A stretch of 64,000 nt of DNA from Icerya purchasi (taxonomy: Eukaryota; Arthropoda; Insecta; Hemiptera; Monophlebidae). The notes under the pieces are model-generated. The model did not search any database. It worked only from the letters and a program-made list of their open reading frames with translations, and was not told where the DNA came from. The stretch lies in contig CM077115.1 in assembly GCA_039619475.1 (NCBI GenBank), positions 495,711,352 through 495,775,351 on the forward strand. Direction: 5' to 3'. Positions 1-12,061 of the stretch are shown piece by piece. The position numbers and the translations under genes were made by a program. The number at the start of each line of letters is the position of its first letter. The first letter of the stretch is position 1.

Positions 1-264
1 AAAATTTTTTTCAATGTGCTCAGAGAGGTCTTTTTCGCTTCTACAATTTTGTCTAAACACCATTATTATATACTGTCACATAAGTGTAAAACACACGGGT
101 TAACAAGAATACAATTTGCCAGATTTTGTTACTATTATGTTTAACAAAATAAGACAACTGTCTGAAGTCTCTAAGTAACCGGAAATACGAGTATTAAAAA
201 GATACAACTAAACTATCTTTCTATACATTATCGCGACAATATTGAGGGTGTTGTTTCAGGAAGA
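1..264. other. AT-rich sequence, nothing recognised
   Basis: No coding frame, RNA gene or repeat structure could be recognised here. It lies upstream of the first LINE copy. LINE endonuclease code would be expected here if that copy were complete, but none can be read, so the LINE looks 5'-truncated near 265. Confidence 0.5.
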
Positions 265-329
265 CGATAATTCGAACGACTGAAAATTTTCTCGCTCACA
301 AACGGGCAAATGCGAGAGCTAGGTTTATA

Positions 330-2258
330 TTGAAATCCACGAAGAAGTCCTCTTGGAAAAATTTCTGTGCCAAGTTCTCTAGAACTACTCCTCTTTCGCA
401 GATTTGGAAAATGGCCAGAGCTTTCAAATTCCCATCCTCTTCTCGCCCTTCCACCTTCAGTATCCCCGACGATAGCCTTTTTCCTTTTATTGATTCCGTC
501 GCTCCAGCTTATGTTCCTTCTGTTGATGAATTATACTCTTCTTTTCCGGAAAATTCTCCTCCTCACTTCCTAACTTCGGCTTTCAATTTTAATGAATTAA
601 AGTCTGTTCTCTCCAAATCGTCCAGCCCTACTCCAGGGCTTGACGGTATACCCAATCTCGCCCTTAAAAACCTTTCTGAACAATCCCTCAGTTTTCTTCT
701 TGGTCTTTTCAATTCCTTCCTTTCAAAGGGTATAACTCCTTCCTCCTGGAATTCTTTTATCGTAATTCCCATTCCTAAGAAAAATTCTTCCCTACGTCCT
801 ATTTCCCTGGCATCCTGTATTAGAAAACTATTTGAGGGTATGCTTAACAAGCGCCTTGTTTGGTGGCTAGAGCATAATAATATATTCCCTATTAATATGT
901 TCGGCTTTCGGCCTGGTATTGGCCCTTCTGATTGTGTTAGTCTTTTCGTTTCCCACATATACAAATCTTTTACCCAAAAACATTTCACCCTAGCTTCCTT
1001 TATTGATGTTTCCTCTGCTTTCGATAATGTTCATCTTCCCACTCTAAGAGATAAAATGACGGCAATTAATATCCCAATTAAATTCTCTTCCCTTATTATC
1101 AATCTCATGTCAAATCGTTCTATCCACTTCTCCTCTCCATCTCTTAATGCTCCAAGAAAGGTTTTCCGAGGTCTTCCTCAGGGTTCCTCCCTCAGTCCTA
1201 CTCTTTTTAACATCTATACTATCAGTATAGCTTCTCTTCCTTTAAATTCCTATTCCTTATTCTTTGCGGACGACATTCTCCTGTTTTCCTCGTCTGAGGA
1301 TGTTTTAGCAGCCTATGAAGCACTCAGTTCGTCGCTCATTGTGCTGGAACATTCTCTCTCCTTAATTAATCTTTCAATTTCTCCCTCTAAGTCTTCTTAT
1401 ACTATTTTTACCCTCCGTCCCTATAACCCTGCTTTGGTCAACCTATCCTTAAACAATGTATCTCTTTCCCGTGTTAATTGCTTTTGTTATCTCGGCGTCT
1501 TTCTTGATAGTCGTTTGTCCTTCTCTGAACACATCAAATATCTTTCTGCTTCCACTATTAAAAGGTTAAACTTGCTGAAAGCCCTGTCGCCAACTAAATG
1601 AGGTGGCGATCCCTATATTCTTATTTCCCTTTACAAATCTATTATCCGTTCCAAATTTGATTATTGTTCTTTTATTTATGGTAGTGCGTCCAAGACACGT
1701 CTTTCCAAACTAGATGTAATTCAGAATTCTTGCCTTCGTCTGTGTCTTGGCGCTCTTAAACCCTCTCCAACCACTGCTATTCTTGCTGAATCCAATTCGT
1801 CACCCCTATCCATTCGTAGATCTTATTTAGGCTATCGTTTCCTTGTTAAACGTCTTCCTCTCGCATCCTCTACCCTTGTTCAATCTTATCTTTCGATTTA
1901 TAATAGCTGGCGCTTCACTCCCAGCAAAACCCCTATTCTGGCTTTTATTTCACATCGTCTAGGTTCATTTTGGCCGTATATTATCTCGTTCAATAATCTC
2001 CCTTATTTTTCCTTCGACTTCGCTGACATCTGTCATCCTCCTAAGGTATTTATCCTCCCCTCATTTGCAAAAAATCTCCCCCAAGCCGTAATTAAACAGG
2101 TATTCTACAGCACTATCAATTCCCTATTTCCCTCTCATCTTACCATTTACATGGATGGTTCGAGGGGGCCTGGTGATGTTTGTGCTTCCTTCATCCTTCC
2201 TGATTTTAACCTCTCAGAATCTTTTCGCCTTCCTTATTTCTGTTCCATATATTCATAA
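330..2258 (+). pseudogene. LINE reverse transcriptase, broken by in-frame TGA at 1599
   Basis: The frame is open from before 330 to a TGA at 1599-1601 (423 codons from 330), then continues in the same frame for 218 more codons to a TAA at 2256-2258. RT hallmarks appear in order: SPTPGLDGIPN near residue 95, a PISL motif after a lysine-rich stretch, FGFRPG, the catalytic aspartate region IDVSSAFDNV, GLPQGSSLSPTLFN, and FFADDILLF, where the usual YADD tyrosine is F. The thumb follows (CYLGVFLDSRLSF). Upstream in-frame code (NFLAHKRANARAR, about 276-329) belongs to the same domain, so the ATG near 330 is not the true start. The enzyme copies element RNA into DNA at the target site. The TGA falls where related elements carry a tryptophan, so it looks like simple decay. 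Confidence 0.88.
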
Positions 2259-2740
2259 ACGAATTATCGACTATCCTTCGCTCTATTATTTTCATTTCCT
2301 CGAATCAATTTTCCTCTAAGTTTTTAATTATTTCTGACTCTTTGAGCGCCCTTCAGGCCATATCCTCTCCCCTTCCTGATCATTCGTGTGACTTTGTTAT
2401 CCTCCGTATACGTTCACTCATTCACAATCTTTCCTATCTCCATTCAGTCAATATTGATGTGCTGTGGGTACCTGGCCACTCGGGCATATTTGGCAATGAA
2501 GCGGCTGATTCCTTGGCTCGGGCTGCTGCTGCTTCCTCTCGTCTTTTTTTTAAAAAAATTCCATCCGTTAATCTGCTATCAGTTTGTAAAAGCTTTCATA
2601 TCCGATTTTGGTCGGATACCTATGTTTCTTCTTTTTCCAACAGTTGTTCCTTTTACCTGTCAGTCCAGCCTACTCCCTACTCTTCCTTCATATTCATGGT
2701 TTCTTTTACATCCCTCCCTTCGTCGTTCTGAAGTTGTTTA
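2130..2740 (+). pseudogene. LINE RNase H domain, frameshifted
   Basis: The RNase H start motif YMDGS lies near 2150 in the RT frame. After the stop at 2256 the code moves to another frame (about 2342-2731), with SDSLSALQAI (second acidic site) and WVPGHSGIFGNEAADSLAR (third and fourth sites). This domain degrades RNA in RNA-DNA hybrids and is present in I, R1, LOA and some Jockey-group LINEs. At least two frame changes separate the parts, so no active protein is possible. The motif order and spacing are normal. Confidence 0.85.
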
Positions 2741-3038
2741 CATTGTTCGTATGCGCTTTGGCCATTCTTTGCTGCCTTCTTCCAGATTTCGTTTCTCCTT
2801 GATTTCTTCTCCACACTGTCCTCTCCATCCGGATGATGCAATTATTTGCGACGCTGATCATGTGTTCTTACAGTGTTCATCCCTCTCGGTGGAGCGTTCT
2901 GCCTTATATTCTTATTTGCTTAAGCTTGGACTTCCTACCCCTTATTGTGCATCCTATATCCTGTCCTTTCCTTCCCCACTAATTATTCCTGCTATTTGTT
3001 CCTTTTTAGTTAAAATCTCTGATCGAATCAAAATATAA
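2735..3038 (+). pseudogene. LINE ORF2 C-terminal domain
   Basis: This is in the same frame as the RT, ending at a stop at 3036-3038. It reads RRSEVVYIVRMRFGHS, then CPLHPDD, CDADHVFLQCSS, and ends in SDRIKI. The spaced C, H and C residues resemble the C-terminal zinc-knuckle-like region that follows RNase H in many arthropod LINEs. A closely similar end (also SDRIKI) is encoded on the minus strand at 5779-6102, confirming that this is conserved element protein. Confidence 0.75.
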
Positions 3039-3112
3039 CCGACTTCTTTCCTTACCTTTTGTTTCTGGGTAAAGGTCCTTGGTTGACGAGCCCAAAAAAA
3101 ACAAAAAAAAAA

Positions 3113-5700
3113 CGATAAATCGAAATTTAGTATATCTATTTTTCGTCGGGGTTTTTTCGGTATTTTTTTCGTTTTATTTTAATTTTTTTGTCCAATTTTC
3201 TATGGCTAATTTTTTAAATTAATATTAGCGTCGATTATAGTCTACATCCGTATTCGGTTGCTCTTGAATTTATACAATAATCCACATACATGGAACATTC
3301 GAAATAATTTTGCTTACCGTTATCGGCACAGAACATGCGGTTCCTTCGATACCTCCTTTTCGAAGTTAAATCTATCATCTCTACCGTAATTACACTATCA
3401 GATCATATGATATTCTTCCAATCCACATTTAGGACTTGTTTGTTATACTATATTTATTTTGACTAAATGTTCCGATACCCGAAAATGTTCGTAGTCTTAC
3501 CATTGTTGTCACACATAATCTCTATCGATGTATGCTTTTCTCTAAACCACGCTGTTTTTGGAACTGACGTAAAACTGAAAATGTTGTCGTCCTTTAGATT
3601 TGCTACGCATTAGAAATTCTTCATTCGATTTTCCATATTTGTCGTTTCTAATTATGATAATAAAATCCCTCCAGTTCAATTTTATGTTAACGATTCCATC
3701 AGTTGCTCTTCGAGCCATTTCATTGGCCATCTCATTTCCCTTAATGCGGCAGTGGGAAGGAACTCACTTCAATAAGAGTTGGTTAGTATTTCTTGGTGCA
3801 TGTATGCATATTTCCTGATTAAACATTCCGTATTTGTGATTCATCTATCGTTGATGTATAGCTTTAATAGCGCTGCGAGGGAGTCTGTTAAAATTAATAT
3901 TTTTTGTCAATATATTTTTTGGAATAAGCTAAACATCTAAATATTGCATACATTCCGGTAGTAAGTGACGAACTAGCATACTGATAGTGTAATTAAGGAG
4001 CTACATTATAAACATTAGAAGGCGTGTACGCAAGGTAAATGTAACTGAACCGAAAATGGGAGAGGGGTTATTCCGCTGTTGTAAATAAAATAGAGACACG
4101 CGTTTTCCAACATCGCACGATGTTTCTTTGAAATAATGACACTTCGACGTGACGGATTAACAGACTTCTGTAGGGTATATTTAAGCGTTGTGCTCATTTG
4201 GTAAGAAACAAATGAAGATGATTAATATTACTAATAGGTCAAATGTAATACATCGTGTTAGCATCAGCGAATTAAATTCGGTTCAAATACACATTTATTA
4301 TTTAATTTTTCATCTTTATATTCGCATGTTCAGGGAGTTTTTAATGTTCTCCGGAGGGTTTTTTTTTTTATTATTTACTCTTTTGATTATACGCGATATT
4401 CGTTGTTTACAGTAATTCTTCCATTTTGCTTTTGAAAAAAGTTTAACCAACCTTATTTCCGTATCAGGTATGTCTTTTTCTTTCTTTTATTATAACATAG
4501 TAATCAAATTTGGTGGCTGTGAAACCACATTTTGATTGCTTAATGAAGTTTTCTGGATTTTAAAAGATTTCGAAAAAAATTAGTAATAGCACAACAATTT
4601 TTAAGTACTTATAAATATACTAATTTATAGGGTGCAATGCTGCATACAAAAAACATATACGATATTATTACGAATATAAAATCGGAGTTGTCACGAATTT
4701 AGTGTTACGTAAATGTGAATTACGGTTATCTTCAATTGAACATACGGAATTTCGGCGCCAGAAACATCATTGATTGACCTAGCTTTTTTATATACAATTT
4801 TATTTCTCAATTTTTAGTGTAAATATTTTTCAGTCACATTGGACTAACTAAAATTGCTGCTACTTTTGGTGGTCCTCGATTAAACTAGATACTGTTAGTA
4901 TGATGCAAATATAATATTTCCGTTAGCGGTGTAATGAAGAATTCAGATTCGTTATTTTTATTTTACAACTAACGCTCATAGTTCTTTTATTTCAAAAATT
5001 TTTTTTTTAGGTTCTTCGTATTTTCTTTTCATTCTAATGACATCTTTCTAGTCTATGAGTTTGACTGATTATGTAGTGAAAATCGATTATATCTACGTAT
5101 TATAGAGACAAATATTGCTGAAACCGGCAGAATCGTATAAAAGTGTATCAGAAATTTTGGTTGGACATAAAAAAATTTTCGCCTATAACGACACGACAAC
5201 ACAACATTTCACTTTGAAAGGTTTTTGAGAAAGAATTTAAAAAACGAAATTAACAAAAATTTTTTTTTTTTTTTGATAAACTTTGACAGAATGGAATAGA
5301 TGTCGTTCTTCGTTCTGCCTGTGTTGTTAGTGTAACATGTTAAATAATTGTTGCAACAACAACGAACCTGATATGACAAGCTTTAGTACATGTTATTATA
5401 AAAAGCTATTCATTTCGTTATAATAAGGAAACATTGAACTACCGCCGTGTATGTAAAATCTCATTTTTTCCTTTTTCGTATTCTAACATCGATTGACGAT
5501 CTATTTTGTTCATCATCATACTTCCGTTTACACGAAAAAATTCGCTGTTTTTGAATTTATCGAGAAATACGCGCGCATTACGCGATTATAAATAAACGAT
5601 TATTTCTTTAATCACCGAAGTTATTACGCAAAATAACATATTTCACCGAAGTTTTATAATAAAGTGACTCTGTTCACAGTAACAGTAAATCTTGAGCATT
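3113..5700. other. AT-rich intergenic sequence, nothing recognised
   Basis: Only short open frames of 60-75 codons occur, on both strands, without recognisable domains. Long T and A runs occur near 4360, 5004 and 5260. I see no RNA gene, transposon end or promoter I can support. Confidence 0.5.
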
Positions 5701-5702
5701 AG

Positions 5703-6238
5703 AATTTTTTTTTTTTTTTTTTATGGGTTCATCTACAAGGACATTGGCCCAAGAACAAAGGAAAAAAGACGAAGAAACTTAGATCTTTATACGATCAGAG
5801 ATAGCCGACAAAAAGGAATCGAGAGCCTGAACAACAGAAGGAGAAGGAAGGGAGAGAATGAACGAAGCACTGTATGGAGTGGGAATACCAATTTGTAAAA
5901 GTGAGGAGTAGAAAGCAGCTTGATCGGTTGCAAGAGATGCACACTCGAACATTATGTGATCGGGATCACACACAAATTGGATATTGGAGGGGAGCAATGG
6001 ACTAAAAGGAGACGGCACAAGAGAGAAACGGAAAAGCGAGGAAGGAAGCAAACTGTGTCCAAAGCGCAGGCGGCAAATCGCAGAGATGTTGGAGCGACGC
6101 ATGGCAGAAAAGTCAAGAAACCAGGGGAAACGAGGAAGGGAAGGTTGAATAGATAAGAAAAAGGAATCCGGGTTGGAGAAAGAGGAGACGTAGGAATCAA
6201 ACCATAGATTGGAATAAGCAGCAGAAGACAGAAGGGTT
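5703..6238 (-). mobile_element. LINE 3' fragment, subfamily B
   Basis: On the minus strand this is the tail of the same LINE family: end of RNase H linker, C-terminal domain, 3' UTR and poly-A (the T run at 5704-5722). The 3' UTR ends in GATGAACCC followed by A. It differs from the 3' end at 3061-3093 (TTCTTGGGCCAATGTCC instead of GGTAAAGGTCC), so it is a second subfamily. A matching short tail lies at 11985-12056. The copy is 5'-truncated near 6238. Confidence 0.8.
5779..6102 (-). pseudogene. LINE ORF2 C-terminal fragment
   Basis: An open minus-strand frame of 107 codons reads MRRSNISAICRLRFGHS near its start, CDPDHIMFECASL in the middle, and ends SDRIKI. It parallels the C-terminal domain of the first LINE copy residue for residue over much of its length. 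Only the last part of ORF2 is present. The internal ATG is not a real start; the code continues upstream of it toward 6230. Confidence 0.78.
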
Positions 6239-6419
6239 AAATTATAATAGTTTATTCGATATCGAATGTAATAATGATTAAATTATTCATCAGTGGTGTA
6301 ATACGGGTTTTCACTGCATTAAGTGGCAAAAATATTTCTCTTAGGGAGACATCATTTTTCTAACGTCGTTCTATTCATTAGTACCTATATGAGACCCCAC
6401 CAGAGTGACTGATACACTT

Positions 6420-6572
6420 TGGGGTAAACATTTGCGGTAAATATTTCTGGTCAATATTTGGTATAAATATTTGCGGTCAATATTTATGATAAATATTTGG
6501 GGTCAATATTTAGGATAAATATTTGGGGTCAACATTTGAGATAAATATTTGGGTTCAATATTTGGCGGTAAA
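6420..6572. repeat. Tandem repeat, about 26-27 bp unit, ~5 copies
   Basis: Imperfect head-to-tail copies of a unit built from GGTCAATATTT and ATAAATATTTGG. The half-units resemble each other, suggesting an older 13-bp repeat that doubled. There is no coding potential. Confidence 0.8.
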
Positions 6573-6764
6573 CAAAGGGCATGATATCACACTGCATGTT
6601 TAAAAAGGGGGTTTCAAATTATTTCTTTTTTTTTTTTATTCGAAATTAAATATTTATCTGTGGTTATTAATATTGATAATAATGAAATTTTTTTCGTTTG
6701 TATTAAAAATTAAGTTTCTCTCAACCTACGCTTACATAATAAATAACTATGATAATATTGTAAT

Positions 6765-7152
6765 CAGGACCGGATTAAGGAAAAAAATACCCCGGGCCAA
6801 ATAATTGCTGAAAGCCCCCTTAATTCCCCCCACAATAATTGAAGTACACATTTTTTATTTTATTTATTCAGTAAATTAATAAAATGGATCCTTAATAATT
6901 AATACTAAACGAGAGACACGCGTCGAGATTTTTTAATAGCGAAAATTTCCATTAGATCATCAAAATTTAATTCACGAAGTCCAAGAAAATCAGAATGATA
7001 TATATCGTTTCACCATCTGAGCGCGCATACTTTTCATACTTGTAATTTTCAATTTTTGAGTGATCAGCTGGTAGCCACTTTTCAGTAAAGAGCCCCTTTT
7101 GGTGACGGTCCCAGGGCCACTGGCCGCCTGGCCCCCTTTAAATCTGGCCCTA
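6765..7152. mobile_element. Non-autonomous hAT element (388 bp)
   Basis: The left end is CAGGACCGGATTAAGG; the right end, read in reverse complement, is TAGGGCCAGATTTAAAGG, so the ends are imperfect inverted repeats of hAT type. The flanking 8-mers are ATTGTAAT (6757-6764) and ATTGTAGT (7153-7160), 7 of 8 matching, as expected for the 8-bp hAT target duplication. There is no transposase inside, so mobility would have needed an enzyme from elsewhere. Confidence 0.82.
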
Positions 7153-7160
7153 ATTGTAGT

Positions 7161-9180
7161 TATCAATGGCGTTTGTTACGTTAAAAATTTTTTAAAAAAA
7201 AAGCATACCATTTTCATAGTCAGCGAAGAGTGAAAACCTACTAAAATATGTAATAATTTGAAAAGAAATAAGTTAAAGTTGATGGCATATATGATAAAGG
7301 CAAAGCAAACTTTCATCATCAAATATTATAGATTAATAGATTTTGAATCTCAGTCGATGATGCTCTCTACAGGTAAGTGGAAACACAATTTCCGATTATC
7401 TGATCCGAAACTGTATGTTAATAATTTATAATTTCAGCAAACAAGATGACGGGCTTTTTTTCTATAAACAAAGTCGAAATTTTTAAAATAATTAATGTTT
7501 TAAATAATTTAAAAAAAAAAATTCTAGATGTTATTAACACTGTCGATGGATTGAATGTATTCGTTATAAGATTTCTCGTTACTCATCGAAGCGAAAGAAC
7601 TTGTAGTTTCAAAGGGAATTACAGTTCGGAAGTGTTCTGACTAGCGGACAAAACGTTAATGATAACCGAACAGATTGTTTATTTTACACTATTTTAAATA
7701 ATCTTAACTTTATTAGACAACAAACCTAAAACTCGTTTAATTATGGCTCATCAATCTTTCCGATAAAGGAACACTTTTGCCGTGCGGGAAAAAGAATAAC
7801 TCCGAAAAATGCACTCATTTCTTTTTCCTTGCAAGCTCCTTTTATTTGACGTTCTAATAGCGGAGTAATGAAATCGAAAGCAACGGAAGACGACTACTTT
7901 GTAATAAAAAGCCGAGATATAACGGGCAAAGTGAGTGGAATTTTATTTTATTTAGCGAAATAATAAAGTAAAAATAGGAAGGGCATTTGTTACAGTGCAC
8001 AGGCAGGAGAAAAAGGGATAACGATGAAATCGGATAAGGTCTGGTACGAGGTTTTTTTCGGAGATTCGTTTTCGTGCCAGCCGAGTGCGATAGGCAACTT
8101 AAAAAAATATGCAAAAGCATTTTTCGAATAAAGACGATGATTTTTATGACGGTTCGTTTTCCGCTATGCCGAGCAGCGATACCCGATGCTATTTGGTTCG
8201 TTCATAAGTGGTTATGCGAAATGACTATAAAAAATAATAATAAAAAAAAAAAGGAAAAAAAGGAAGAAGAACGATTTTACTTCATATTGGCCGTAAAAGC
8301 ATATCGGCGATAGCGCGGCTACGGTTATAACCCGGCGTGCATCTCGTTCAGTCGTAAAAACCTTTCTCGTCCCATCGCATTCATTACGCTTGTACGCGCA
8401 TCTATTTAACGCTCTGTGCAGATTCACTAAAAATTTCCAAAGACCTCTAGGCAAGGAGCCCCGGAGGTCCTGATAGGACCTCAGGCTAATTGAACGTAAT
8501 TGTTCCTTCTCGTTTTCATGTCGATAGGCGAGAAATAAAACGGGGATAATATTTGTATCATCGAAATGAGGACAATCAGGGTGGTTCGCCAATTATTTTA
8601 TAAGTGAGTGTTCACCTTCCGTTCGAAAACCATTCCGAAAGATTTTCCTCTGCAGTGTAGGTAGTACGACCGCGTTGACTGTTGCGTGCGAGAAAACAAT
8701 TTTTCTTCCAACGAATTCTCAGCTGTTCGACCTTTTCCTCGGCGAAGAGTTTTTTTCCAAATCATATCTTCAAGCCGGAGGACCATCGAAGAAGATTGAC
8801 AAATTCCTAATGGGAATTCTTATTCGATCGCATATTTTTTCCCATCTTATATTATTTCTTCTTGTAACCTTCTTTATTTTAACCATGTTCCATCTCCCCC
8901 TAAAATCGAAATTGCTGATCTCGTAGCGTTTAACCCTCTATCGCGAATTATCCGCTTTTTCTAGTTTGCTTCATTCTGTCACTTTCTAGCCGGAATTTTA
9001 CTGGCTCTTTTCCGAGTAGAGATGATTTTCCGACGTGCCTGAATAAAAAGGAAAGGATAAAAAAAAAGTCGAACGATTATTAAACAATAGTCGTCGCGAT
9101 AGTCTGCTAAAGTCCGTCGCAGAGGATCCCAAGCGAGGGCGAGAAATTTAGTACGAAAACAATTGAATACCGCTAGTAGC
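7161..9180. other. Intergenic, no gene recognised
   Basis: Several open frames of 60-126 codons occur on both strands but overlap each other and include low-complexity lysine or phenylalanine runs. No domain was recognised. GC content rises modestly around 8140-8480. Confidence 0.45.
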
Positions 9181-9184
9181 TCGT

Positions 9185-9375
9185 GAAATGGGCAACATTC
9201 GTAATACGCACGCTGGTTGATGTATAGTAGGCAGACACACTTATGCATTTGTCCATCGATAAATCGATCACAATATTAGTTTCTAGTGTAGTCTTACGTT
9301 TAGATTATTGTTTTGAAGATGGCGACACATGCGCTATAACTGGAATGTACAAATAGGTAGCTACGACGCATCGAC
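9185..9375. repeat. Dispersed repeat, copy 1 (partner near 58270)
   Basis: The segment with CATCGATAAATCGATCACAA and AGTGTAGTCTTA resembles 58270-58425 (ATCGATGAATTAAGCAATCACAA, shortened, and AGTGCAGTCTTA) in the same orientation over roughly 150 bp. No coding capacity or terminal structure is evident. Confidence 0.5.
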
Positions 9376-9439
9376 CCATACGACATAGGGCTTCTATGGA
9401 AATGCTCTAACATTAATAATATGCTTACTTATTTCGCCG

Positions 9440-10015
9440 ACATTTAGAATGGGACCACAGCCTGCACTATCTAGGAATAACGCTGGATAAGAGGCTAACG
9501 TTTATACCCCACTTACAGCAATCTATTGCAAAAAGCAAATCAAAATATTAGCTCTATTTTTCCGATATTCAACAAAAAGTCTGCACTAAGCGTAAAAAAC
9601 AAATTCTTAAGAAGTATTATTTTCCCCCAAATTGCTTTATGGGATCCCAGTGTGGTCATATATCAGCAAAAGCAATATACAAAAGTTACAAAGGGTGCAA
9701 AACCAATGTTTCCGAATAATCTTAAATAAACCAAGATTTACGAGCACTAAATGAATGCACGAAAAACTAAAATTCCCCTATATTGAAGAGATCATCAAAG
9801 AAAGAACAAAGAAGTTTTTCGAAAACTGTAGCTTATCAGCAATTCCAATAGTAAATCAAATAGGTGACTATGACTACCAAAAAATAAGAATCCAATATAA
9901 AAACTATAAGCATAGGCGAATAAAACATATACTCCTGGCATCATAGGGTTTAGCGTACTAAACTGATTATTGGCAGCATGGATCACGCGAACATGTCTGA
10001 ACTAACTAGATAAAT
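9440..10015 (+). pseudogene. Jockey-like LINE RT C-terminal remnant
   Basis: Frames shift, but in order one reads YLGITLDKRLTF, then a segment with PIFNKKSALSVKNKFL, then LRSIIFPQIALWDPSV, then NKPRFTS and KLKFPYIEEIIKERTKKF. This is the end of the RT thumb and the region after it in Jockey-group LINEs (family knowledge). At least three frame changes occur. The 3' end may extend to the T-rich stretch at 10040-10065. It does not belong to the LINE family of the first 3 kb. Confidence 0.75.
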
Positions 10016-10065
10016 GTAAATAATAAACACGAGAAAGTATACCGATGTTCTTTTTTTTTTTTTTT

Positions 10066-11429
10066 TTTGTTTAAAGTAAACGGGTTTTTTTGTATTTTTT
10101 TACCTGGCAAATATAGTCATAAGGATCTTACATATAATATCACCGCTATAAAATATCAAATAATGAATGTACATATACGGTAAGAAATAGTCATTTTCGG
10201 TACGCATTAGTAACATCAATCTTACTTGTAAATTTCTTACTTGCTTATTGTAAATTATGTAAAGACGCATTTCTTATTCTTATTCTTATTCTCTTCTATA
10301 ATCCCAATTTTTACCAATGAATAAAAAAAGTTACATTTGGTAGCGGTAGTTTCGCCGAATCAATTTTAAGTTTAAAAAAGTATTTAATCGGGGTATAGTT
10401 AAATATTCCCTGCAAAACTAACATTTGCGCAACCGTTTAACGTACGAGTAACGCGCAGCTAGTTCTTATACTTCTTAGCGTTTACACGAAATGGTTGCAG
10501 GCTGATTAGCTTTCCGTAGTGGTTAATGTTGTTTAATTTTATTTAAAATCGGTTACAAATTGGTTGGAACAGTTGGCCAACGGCCCACGAAACTTCTCTC
10601 AGCCGAAGAAAGCGGAATTTGGAATTTTATTTTTATCGTAATTCGAAATGCAAATGTTGCTAATAACGTTAGTAAGCGAGATTTAACCAACATTTTGCCA
10701 TACGTACATCTGATTCGTGCAACAAATTCGATTTTTGCTCAGACTCGTCTAATGAAATACAAAGAAGCGCCAATTGACACAATACGTATACGCTCAAGTG
10801 TTTTAAATCGATCGGCAATTGTTTTGTCGTTTGTTTGTTTACACCTTTTTCGTCGCGCTATTCGAAATATTTTCATTTCTTTACTTCGGCGATAAGCCAA
10901 ACTCCACTTAAATTCTTCAATTGAGCCCGGCGCTTGCAAAACCTCGGCACACCCTTCTTCTGTTTCAAAGAGCATGTAGCGGATAATTAATATCTTCGTT
11001 GTCGTTCGTTGATTGGCTGTTTCAGTTTTTCCTTTTTTTTTTTTCTTTTATGTCTGAGTGTGTGTGTTTTCTTTTTATCGATCATGTCGTCAACAAGGGA
11101 ATTTATCTATATTTTTAACTTGTTGAGTAACCAAGTAACGAAATGTCCAACGCTAGGATAATTGCAGATCGACTGAAGGAATTGAACATCATCGAATCGG
11201 ATAAGTGTCAATACTGTAATGATGACTCTATGAGGAAAATGTTAGCCTATCCTATATGGCAATGTATCTGAAAACAACGGTTTAATGAACTGATAAATAA
11301 ATGAACTCAGAAGTATCACACTTTACCGATAGAAATACAGTATCCATTCCTATAAGCCTACTTGCAAACAATTTTATCAGTACCTTAAAGAATGCAATAT
11401 TGTACTTTGATGCTTGAATACCGTATTGT
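10066..11429. other. Intergenic, nothing recognised
   Basis: It contains a short TTCTTA simple repeat at about 10268-10295 and an open frame of 111 codons at 10560-10895 with no recognisable domain. No RNA gene was seen. Confidence 0.45.
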
Positions 11430-11508
11430 TATTTTTTTTTTTATATAAATAAATAAGTTGTCGGTCTCGCTGGGCAAGTATGTCCGTTGCGGGAGTGCCC
11501 AACACTCT
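11430..11508 (-). mobile_element. Probable LINE 3' end (minus strand)
   Basis: On the minus strand the sequence runs GGGCACTCCCGC, then CAGCGAGACCGAC, then AT-rich sequence and an A run (T run at 11431-11440). This is the layout of a short LINE 3' UTR with poly-A. No coding part remains, so the clade is unknown. Confidence 0.4.
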
Positions 11509-11984
11509 TATTATTGTTTATTCTAGTAAACAAAATTACAATTAATCATTCTTACTACTTAGATCGAATGTATTAAACCAAAAAAATAAAATATATCAAT
11601 CGACGCAAATATATATATATATGAATTACACAATAATACACTCATACACAGGAGCCGCTTATATATTGGACATTGCATACATTAATGTACAGGAAAGAAA
11701 AAAGAAAAGGAAACTAGTAAATAGATGGTCTAAAAGAGCCCTAAAAAATGCAGCAATAAAAATAAATGGAAAAGAGGATGCAGCAAAATTCCTTAATCTT
11801 TGCACCATTCTTTCAACCACTTCCTCACTTCCCTCTTCCAAACACCAATTTGTTTTTCGTTTATTATGTGACTATGGTACTCATTAATTTAATTAAAACC
11901 GAATCATCTGTATTGCCGATTCGCAGATTTACCCCTCTAGGATGAATGTAACAGGTATTATTTACACCTTTAAACGTTAGGATC
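11509..11984. other. Intergenic, nothing recognised
   Basis: An open frame of 88 codons at 11621-11887 is lysine-rich and matches no family I recognise. Confidence 0.4.
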
Positions 11985-12056
11985 TGAGTCTCTCTTTTCT
12001 CTCTATTCCACTGTTCTTGGGCCAATGTCCATGTCGACGAACCCATTAAAAAAAAA
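11985..12056 (+). mobile_element. LINE subfamily B 3' tail fragment
   Basis: TTCTTGGGCCAATGTCC followed by GACGAACCC and an A tract matches the 3' UTR of the minus-strand LINE at 5703-6238. Only the last roughly 60 bp are kept. Confidence 0.65.
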
Positions 12057-12061
12057 CAAAA

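Larger units (their letters stand above)
265..3112 (+). mobile_element. Non-LTR retrotransposon (LINE with RNase H), 5'-truncated, longest copy in window
   Basis: A LINE copy reading left to right: reverse transcriptase (about 330-2258), RNase H (about 2130-2560), a C-terminal cysteine/histidine segment (to 3038), a short 3' UTR, and an A-rich tail from 3094 after the end motif TTGACGAGCCC. The endonuclease is missing, so the copy begins inside the RT open reading frame. RT and RNase H in one LINE points to the I/R1/LOA side of the non-LTR tree (family knowledge); the exact clade was not determined. Its 3' half matches other copies in this window at 5.7, 33.8-35.3, 35.7, 47.2, 54.2 and 62.1 kb, so this is one resident family. 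In-frame stops and frame changes make it non-functional. Confidence 0.88.

Noticed and set aside
563..988. 141-codon open frame on the minus strand
   Set aside because: It lies wholly antisense to the conserved LINE RT code and has no domain.
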